DNA from: Candidatus Izemoplasma sp.
GTDB taxonomy: Bacteria > Bacillota_I > Bacilli_A > Izemoplasmatales > Izemoplasmataceae
Assembly: GCA_007116205.1 (NCBI GenBank)
Contig: SKIY01000112.1
Coordinates: forward strand, 1 to 19,762
DNA: 19,762 nucleotides
Reading direction: 5' to 3'
In this document: one piece after another, positions 15,538-19,762 of the stretch
Layout of the letters: the number at the start of each line of letters is the position of its first letter
Position numbering within the stretch: position 1 is the first letter of the stretch
The notes under the pieces: generated by a model
The model's database searches: none
Told to the model about the DNA's origin: nothing
Seen by the model: only the letters and a program-made list of their open reading frames with translations
Translations under genes and position numbers: made by a program

Positions 15538-16611
15538 ATGTATTGTTTAAAAAATCTTGAGTATGCGCGCTTACCGAATGATATTATTAAGTTATATACA
15601 GACTTATATCCTTTTGTAGGGCGCAATCAGATGATGTTAAAAACAGTATCGAAAGATATTGATACCTTGATCGCACAAACCGTTCGATTGGATGCGTATT
15701 ATTTTGCGGTGTTGTTTGATGCTGAATTGTCAGAAAGTCGTTTTCGTGCGATTATTACGAAAGATGTTCAAGCGAAAAATAAAACTGAACGCTTTGTCCG
15801 CAATATTAAACAAGCGTTTATAAAAATACATGAAGAAACCGAATCATTCAATTTATCGTCAACGGAAATATTTGATATGATTCAGTTTCTATACCGTGAA
15901 GTTGAGCCTGTTTCGCAAGTTCAATTTGCTAAAACCGAAAAAAAACGCGATAAAACCACTGATTTATTGAGTAGTGCACATCCAACAAAACGCGAAGCTT
16001 TAGAACAGCTTATTGCATCGTTTAGTGAAGCACGGAAACACAGTGATTTTGAGATTGCGTTTTTAGCAGTGAATTTTTATATTGATTTTATTAATTTACG
16101 ACCGTTTGTTAAGCACAATAAAGCGCTTGGGTTAATGTTGCTTTATATTTTGCTCTTAGATAGTAATTTTAAAAGTTTACACCTAGCAAGTTTTTTTGAA
16201 CTCTTGTATAAACAAAACACGAAGTTAGAAAAACTCACCAAAGATGCTTCACACAACTGGGGTGAAGGGCTAGCGGATGTCATGGGGTTACATCGCTTTA
16301 TTTTACAGCGCTTGCTAGAAAGTTATCAAAGTTTACATGAGTTACTGAGAAATTATACATTTGATCAACAAACGAATAAATCAGATTATATTGAAAACAC
16401 CATCAATAAACTTGATGAGGTGTTTACTAAAGAAGAAATACGCGCACTCCATCCAACGATTTCAGATTCAACCATTAATCGAACATTAAAAAGATTGCGC
16501 GATGAGAAGAAAATTCGGCCGCTCGGTAAGGGGCGTAGTGCTAAGTGGATGAAGCTTTATCAAACCCAGAAGAAGCCATCCATTTATGAACAGATTAAAT
16601 TTAAAGTGTAG
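15538..16611 (+). CDS. Fic-like protein with decayed catalytic motif and C-terminal winged helix
   Basis: This 357-residue protein looks like a Fic-family fold followed by a winged helix. The helical core (HPTKREALEQLIASFSEA, 148-165, then FEIAFLAVNFYIDFINLRPF, 171-190) resembles the Fic region leading into HPFxxGNGRxxR. Here the motif reads RPFVKHNKALGL (188-199): the catalytic His is Arg and the GNGR phosphate loop is gone, leaving only Pro, Phe and one Asn. AMP transfer is therefore unlikely. The C terminus (~283-342; TISDSTINRTLKRLRDEKKI) is a winged helix typical of Fic regulators. The start is ATG 15538 with AGGGTG upstream; 10 bases separate it from parC and 17 from argS, so it is in the parEC run. 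The function is unknown; DNA binding or a structural role is possible. Confidence 0.65.
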   Translation: MYCLKNLEYARLPNDIIKLYTDLYPFVGRNQMMLKTVSKDIDTLIAQTVRLDAYYFAVLFDAELSESRFRAIITKDVQAKNKTERFVRNIKQAFIKIHEETESFNLSSTEIFDMIQFLYREVEPVSQVQFAKTEKKRDKTTDLLSSAHPTKREALEQLIASFSEARKHSDFEIAFLAVNFYIDFINLRPFVKHNKALGLMLLYILLLDSNFKSLHLASFFELLYKQNTKLEKLTKDASHNWGEGLADVMGLHRFILQRLLESYQSLHELLRNYTFDQQTNKSDYIENTINKLDEVFTKEEIRALHPTISDSTINRTLKRLRDEKKIRPLGKGRSAKWMKLYQTQKKPSIYEQIKFKV

Positions 16612-16628
16612 ATTGGAAGTGCAGATTT

Positions 16629-18260
16629 ATGATGGAACAAGACTTAAGAAATATGCTTGAAAAAACATTGGAAAAACTTGAAGTTAAAGATCAAGCCATT
16701 GAAATAGAGGTTCCTAACGATCGGAGTCATGGTGATTTTTCAACGAATATTGCGATGAAGTTGGCGCGTGTTTTAAGAAAGGCTCCGCTTCGCATTGCTG
16801 AGGATATCGTTGCGTTGCTACCAAAAAATAAAGCGTTTAAAGATATTGCAATCGCACCGCCTGGCTTCATTAATTTTTATATTGATAAAGCGATTTATTA
16901 CAGCGTTATTTCAGAAATTAATACCCAGCGTGAAATGTATGGAACAAGCACGATTGGAAGTGGTGAACATTACAATATAGAGTTTGTCAGTGCCAATCCT
17001 ACAGGGAGTTTACATATCGGTCATGCTAGAGGGGCTGCAGCAGGAGATAGCTTAGCGCGCATCTTAAAAAAGGCTGGCTATAAAGTAACTAAAGAGTTTT
17101 ATGTCAATGATGGTGGCAATCAAATTCATAATCTAACCCTTTCGATTAATGCACGCTATCAAGCTTTGTTTAACCAGTCTGTCGACATGCCTGAGGATGG
17201 CTACTACGGAAAAGAGATTATTGCGTTAGCGGAATCTATCAAAGCAAGTCATGGGGACCGTTTTGTTAAAGAAGATGGCTATCGTTTTTTCCGTCAGTAC
17301 GGTGTTGATTATTTATTAGCGCGCTTAAAAAGTGATTTGTTGGCCTTTGGTGTGACGTTTGATATTTGGTTTAGCGAAGCAAAACTTTATGAAAACAATA
17401 CGGTAGAAGCAACGATAAATACGCTTAAAGAAAAAGGGTTCACTTATGAAAAAGATGGTGCGGTTTGGCTTAAGACATCGGATTTTAACGATGAAAAAGA
17501 TCGCGTCATTATTAAAAGTGATGGGACGTATACTTATTTAACCCCTGATATTGCATATCATCAAGAAAAGCTCTCAAGAGGTTATACAAAGCTTATTGAT
17601 ATTCTCGGTGGCGACCATCATGGTTATGTCCCGCGTTTACAAGCCGCTACGGAAATGCTAACTGGGAAACGTGGGGTTTTAGAAGTTGATTTGCTACAAA
17701 TGGTTAAAGTGGTTCGCGATGGCGAGGAGTTAAAAATGAGTAAACGTAGTGGAAAAGCGATTACGTTGGTCGATTTAATTACAGAAGTCGGTAAAGATCC
17801 GATTCGGTATTTCTTTGCGATGCGCAGTTTAAACACCCATATGGAACTCGATTTAGATTTGGCACTGAAAGAAACCAATGAAAATCCTGTCTTTTATGCG
17901 CAGTATGCGCATGCGCGTATTGCAAGTGTGATGCGTCAAGCAAGTGAAAAAGGGATTCATGTCAATACCTTGATCGACCATTTTGATACCTTTGATAGTG
18001 AAAAAATTGATACGTTGCTTACGGTTTTAGTCGATTATAAAAATGTGATTGAAGAAGCCGCGCAAAAACGCATCCCACATAAGATTACGCAGTATATTCA
18101 TCGTCTTGCTCAAGCACTGCATAGCTTTTATGCAGAAGAGAAAGTGCTCTCTGACAATGAACGCGCAACAAAAGAGCGGTTAGCGTTGCTTTACGCTGTT
18201 AAAATTGTTTTGAAAGATGCTTTATCACTCGTTGGTGTGGATGCAAAAGAAAGCATGTAA
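16629..18260 (+). CDS. argS: arginyl-tRNA synthetase
   Basis: This class I enzyme charges tRNA-Arg. The 543-residue protein opens with the ArgS-specific N-terminal additional domain (PNDRSHGDFSTNIAMKLAR, 29-47). The nucleotide-binding signature is NPTGSLHIGHARG (123-135, HIGH at 129-132), and the second signature is KMSKR (369-373). The C-terminal anticodon-binding domain begins around ENPVFYAQYAHARIASVMRQ. GGAAGTG (16615-16621) is a moderate ribosome site. ATG 16629 is used, though ATG 16632 is possible. It follows the Fic-like gene by 17 bases and ends 40 bases before apt. Confidence 0.96.
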   Translation: MMEQDLRNMLEKTLEKLEVKDQAIEIEVPNDRSHGDFSTNIAMKLARVLRKAPLRIAEDIVALLPKNKAFKDIAIAPPGFINFYIDKAIYYSVISEINTQREMYGTSTIGSGEHYNIEFVSANPTGSLHIGHARGAAAGDSLARILKKAGYKVTKEFYVNDGGNQIHNLTLSINARYQALFNQSVDMPEDGYYGKEIIALAESIKASHGDRFVKEDGYRFFRQYGVDYLLARLKSDLLAFGVTFDIWFSEAKLYENNTVEATINTLKEKGFTYEKDGAVWLKTSDFNDEKDRVIIKSDGTYTYLTPDIAYHQEKLSRGYTKLIDILGGDHHGYVPRLQAATEMLTGKRGVLEVDLLQMVKVVRDGEELKMSKRSGKAITLVDLITEVGKDPIRYFFAMRSLNTHMELDLDLALKETNENPVFYAQYAHARIASVMRQASEKGIHVNTLIDHFDTFDSEKIDTLLTVLVDYKNVIEEAAQKRIPHKITQYIHRLAQALHSFYAEEKVLSDNERATKERLALLYAVKIVLKDALSLVGVDAKESM

Positions 18261-18274
18261 TGATATCATAAAGA

Positions 18275-18280
18275 TATAAT
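18275..18280 (+). promoter_or_regulatory. possible -10 element upstream of apt
   Basis: A perfect TATAAT lies 20 bases before the apt start in the only gap between argS and apt. No -35 hexamer is visible at 16-18 bases. A palindrome ATGATATCAT (18260-18269) sits just upstream and could be an operator or chance. Confidence 0.4.
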
Positions 18281-18300
18281 AAGAATATGGAGGCACTAAT

Positions 18301-18813
18301 ATGAATTTAAAAGATTATGTAAAAAACGTTCCTGATTTCCCGCAAAAGGGTATTCAATTTAAAGATATAACACCACTAATTGGCAATGGAAAAGCATTTC
18401 AACATGCGACTAAACTGTTTTGTGCGTATGCGCAAAAAGTTGGTGCGGATGTTATTGTAGGACCGGATGCCCGTGGGTTTATTTTCGGTACACCTGTTGC
18501 AACACAGCTTGGGTTAGGGTTTGTTCCTGTACGTAAGCCTGGGAAATTACCGCGTGAGACATTAACTGAAACGTATAGTTTAGAATACGGTGAAAATGCT
18601 TTATCTTTGCATAAAGGGGATATTTTACCGAATCAAAAAGTGCTTATTGTGGATGATTTACTTGCAACTGGTGGTACAATTGCAGCAACGATTAACCTCA
18701 TTGAAAAAAGTGGTGCTGAAGTTGTCGGTATTGCATTTTTAATTGAGTTAGAAGCGTTAAAAGGACGGGAAAAATTTAAAGATTATCCGATTTATTCTGT
18801 GTTAACATATTAA
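18301..18813 (+). CDS. apt: adenine phosphoribosyltransferase
   Basis: Apt salvages adenine by joining it to PRPP to make AMP in the cytoplasm. The 170-residue length is typical. Family motifs include VPDFPQKGIQFKDITPLI (10-27), VGPDARGFIFG (53-63), FVPVRKPGKLPRET (74-87) and the PRPP-binding loop VLIVDDLLATGGT (114-126). A full GGAGG (18289-18293) is spaced 7 bases from ATG. apt next to rel is the common order in Firmicutes and links purine salvage with (p)ppGpp control. rel follows after 15 bases. Confidence 0.97.
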   Translation: MNLKDYVKNVPDFPQKGIQFKDITPLIGNGKAFQHATKLFCAYAQKVGADVIVGPDARGFIFGTPVATQLGLGFVPVRKPGKLPRETLTETYSLEYGENALSLHKGDILPNQKVLIVDDLLATGGTIAATINLIEKSGAEVVGIAFLIELEALKGREKFKDYPIYSVLTY

Positions 18814-18828
18814 TAACGGAGGCGAACT

Positions 18829-19701
18829 ATGGATACGACTACTTATGAAGCGTTTTTAGAAACCGTATCCGCCTACATTGATGAACAAGAGGATTTAGAT
18901 AAGATACATGATGCTTACCAGTTCGCACTTAAACACCATAAAGGACAGATGCGAAGAAGTGGTGAAGCCTACATTAATCATCCTCTCAGTGTGGCGCATA
19001 TTCTTGCGGAATACCAAACAGACCCCACCACGATTATGGCGGGGCTTTTGCACGACTGCATTGAAGATACCAGTGCGAGTTTTGACGATATTAAGGTGTA
19101 TTTTGGTGAAGAAGTTGCGTTGTTAACTGAGGGCGTGACCAAGCTTGGTCAATATAAATTCAAAGGGCTTGAGTCTGAAGAAGAAGAAAAACAAATGATT
19201 CAAGCAAAAAATTATCAGAAAATGCTTTTAGCGATGTCTAAAGACATTCGTGTCATCATCGTTAAACTTGCAGATCGTTTACACAATATGCGGACTTTAA
19301 GCAGCTTACCAGAAGATAAGCAAAAACGCATTGCCAAAGAAACGTTAGATATATATGCACCACTAGGCCATCGTCTAGGGATGTATTTATTAAAAGCGGA
19401 GTTAGAAGATACCAGCTTTAAGTTTTTAAACCCTGCACAATATCGCTTAATTGCTCAAATGATTAGTGATACTCGTGCAAATCGTGAAGAAGATTTAGGG
19501 TTAATGCGGACGAATCTAGAATATTTATTAAGCGAACATAATTTTGAATATAATGTAAAAGGACGCATTAAAAACATTTATTCTGTGTATAAAAAAATGC
19601 AGACAAGAAATAAAGATTTTGATGATATTTATGATTTGTTGGCGTTAAGAAGCGCTGAATGCTGGCTGTATCGGTCTCGTCAATTGTTAGCTGGTAATTA
19701 A
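18829..19701 (+). CDS. rel: Rel (p)ppGpp synthetase/hydrolase, truncated
   Basis: Rel enzymes make and destroy the alarmone (p)ppGpp. The first ~274 residues are typical: the HD hydrolase domain has H51, H75-D76, E79-D80 (HDCIED) and D149 (LADRLHNMR), so hydrolase residues are intact. The synthetase domain begins with KGRIKNIYSVYKKM (244-257) and FDDIYDLLALR (264-274). A full Rel is about 730 residues and should continue with the rest of the synthetase domain, TGS and ACT. Here similarity stops after R274 (codon 19648-19650), and 16 unrelated residues lead to TAA at 19699-19701. The break coincides with a change in base composition, so it is probably an assembly or cloning chimera, not a natural short Rel. 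An AACGGAGG ribosome site precedes ATG 18829. Confidence 0.85.
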   Translation: MDTTTYEAFLETVSAYIDEQEDLDKIHDAYQFALKHHKGQMRRSGEAYINHPLSVAHILAEYQTDPTTIMAGLLHDCIEDTSASFDDIKVYFGEEVALLTEGVTKLGQYKFKGLESEEEEKQMIQAKNYQKMLLAMSKDIRVIIVKLADRLHNMRTLSSLPEDKQKRIAKETLDIYAPLGHRLGMYLLKAELEDTSFKFLNPAQYRLIAQMISDTRANREEDLGLMRTNLEYLLSEHNFEYNVKGRIKNIYSVYKKMQTRNKDFDDIYDLLALRSAECWLYRSRQLLAGN

Positions 19702-19762
19702 TCTGCCACTCAAGCTCAGGCAAGGCATACCGTAAACCTAAGCGACGGCTACCAGCCTCATC
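19651..19762 (-). other. G+C-richer tail joined to rel, with an open frame on the minus strand
   Basis: About half of these 112 bases are G or C by hand count (57 of 112), well above the AT-rich genes before it. Read on the minus strand from 19762, the sequence is open without a stop and gives a normal-looking peptide (for example RLGLRYALPELEWQINYQL and TIDETDTASIQRF), whereas the plus-strand frames contain stops. This suggests part of an unrelated coding sequence on the other strand. I do not recognise the protein. Confidence 0.5.

Noticed and set aside
1..19762. Mollicute-style reading of UGA as tryptophan.
   Set aside because: Genes run full length with UGA as stop (dnaG, the acyltransferase), and conserved tryptophans are TGG.
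1..19762. Search for a CRISPR array, insertion sequence, tRNA/rRNA gene or defence island.
   Set aside because: No direct-repeat arrays, transposase motifs, tRNA-like folds or known defence proteins were seen by eye; almost all sequence is housekeeping coding DNA.

Overview
The window looks like a stretch of core chromosome from an AT-rich, low-G+C Gram-positive-type bacterium, most likely an Acholeplasma/Izemoplasma-like mollicute or a close deep-branching Firmicute. The reasons are the AT-rich third positions, AGGAGG ribosome sites, single-subunit glycyl-tRNA synthetase, a Firmicutes-style rpoD-trmK-nif3 block, and yneF/plsY/parE/parC neighbours. The standard code is used: dnaG and the acyltransferase gene stop at TGA, and Trp is TGG at conserved sites, so this is not a UGA=Trp Mycoplasma. 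The lineage is inferred from gene content and order.

Layout. Positions 1-6849 (+) form one tightly packed run: era (3' end only), recO, glyS, dnaG, rpoD, trmK and a nif3-like gene. Most genes overlap or lie within 11 bases of each other. The run covers ribosome maturation, recombination repair, translation, replication priming, the primary sigma factor and tRNA methylation. A bidirectional terminator then separates it from a small minus-strand ferredoxin gene of 55 codons (6882-7049). Next come a plus-strand pair, an unusual PlsC-type acyltransferase with a zinc ribbon and an overlapping GltS-like transporter, followed by yneF with its own promoter and terminator. About 125 bases between yneF and plsY hold two terminators and a possible small-RNA promoter. 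plsY lies on the minus strand. It diverges from a plus-strand block of parE, parC, a degenerate Fic/winged-helix protein, argS, apt and rel.

The genes are almost all housekeeping: information processing (primase, sigma factor, topoisomerase IV, two aminoacyl-tRNA synthetases), phospholipid synthesis (PlsY and a PlsC-type protein), purine salvage (apt) and the stringent response (rel). I see no mobile element, CRISPR array, rRNA or tRNA, and no defence island. The most unusual items are the Fic-like protein whose catalytic motif has decayed, placed directly after parEC; the acyltransferase fused to a zinc ribbon and a beta-rich tail; and a possible small RNA near 10175-10257.

Both ends need care. 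The window opens inside era. At the other end, rel homology stops abruptly at about 19650, and the last ~112 bases are visibly richer in G+C and carry an open frame on the opposite strand. That looks like a chimeric join or a rearrangement rather than a natural end of rel.
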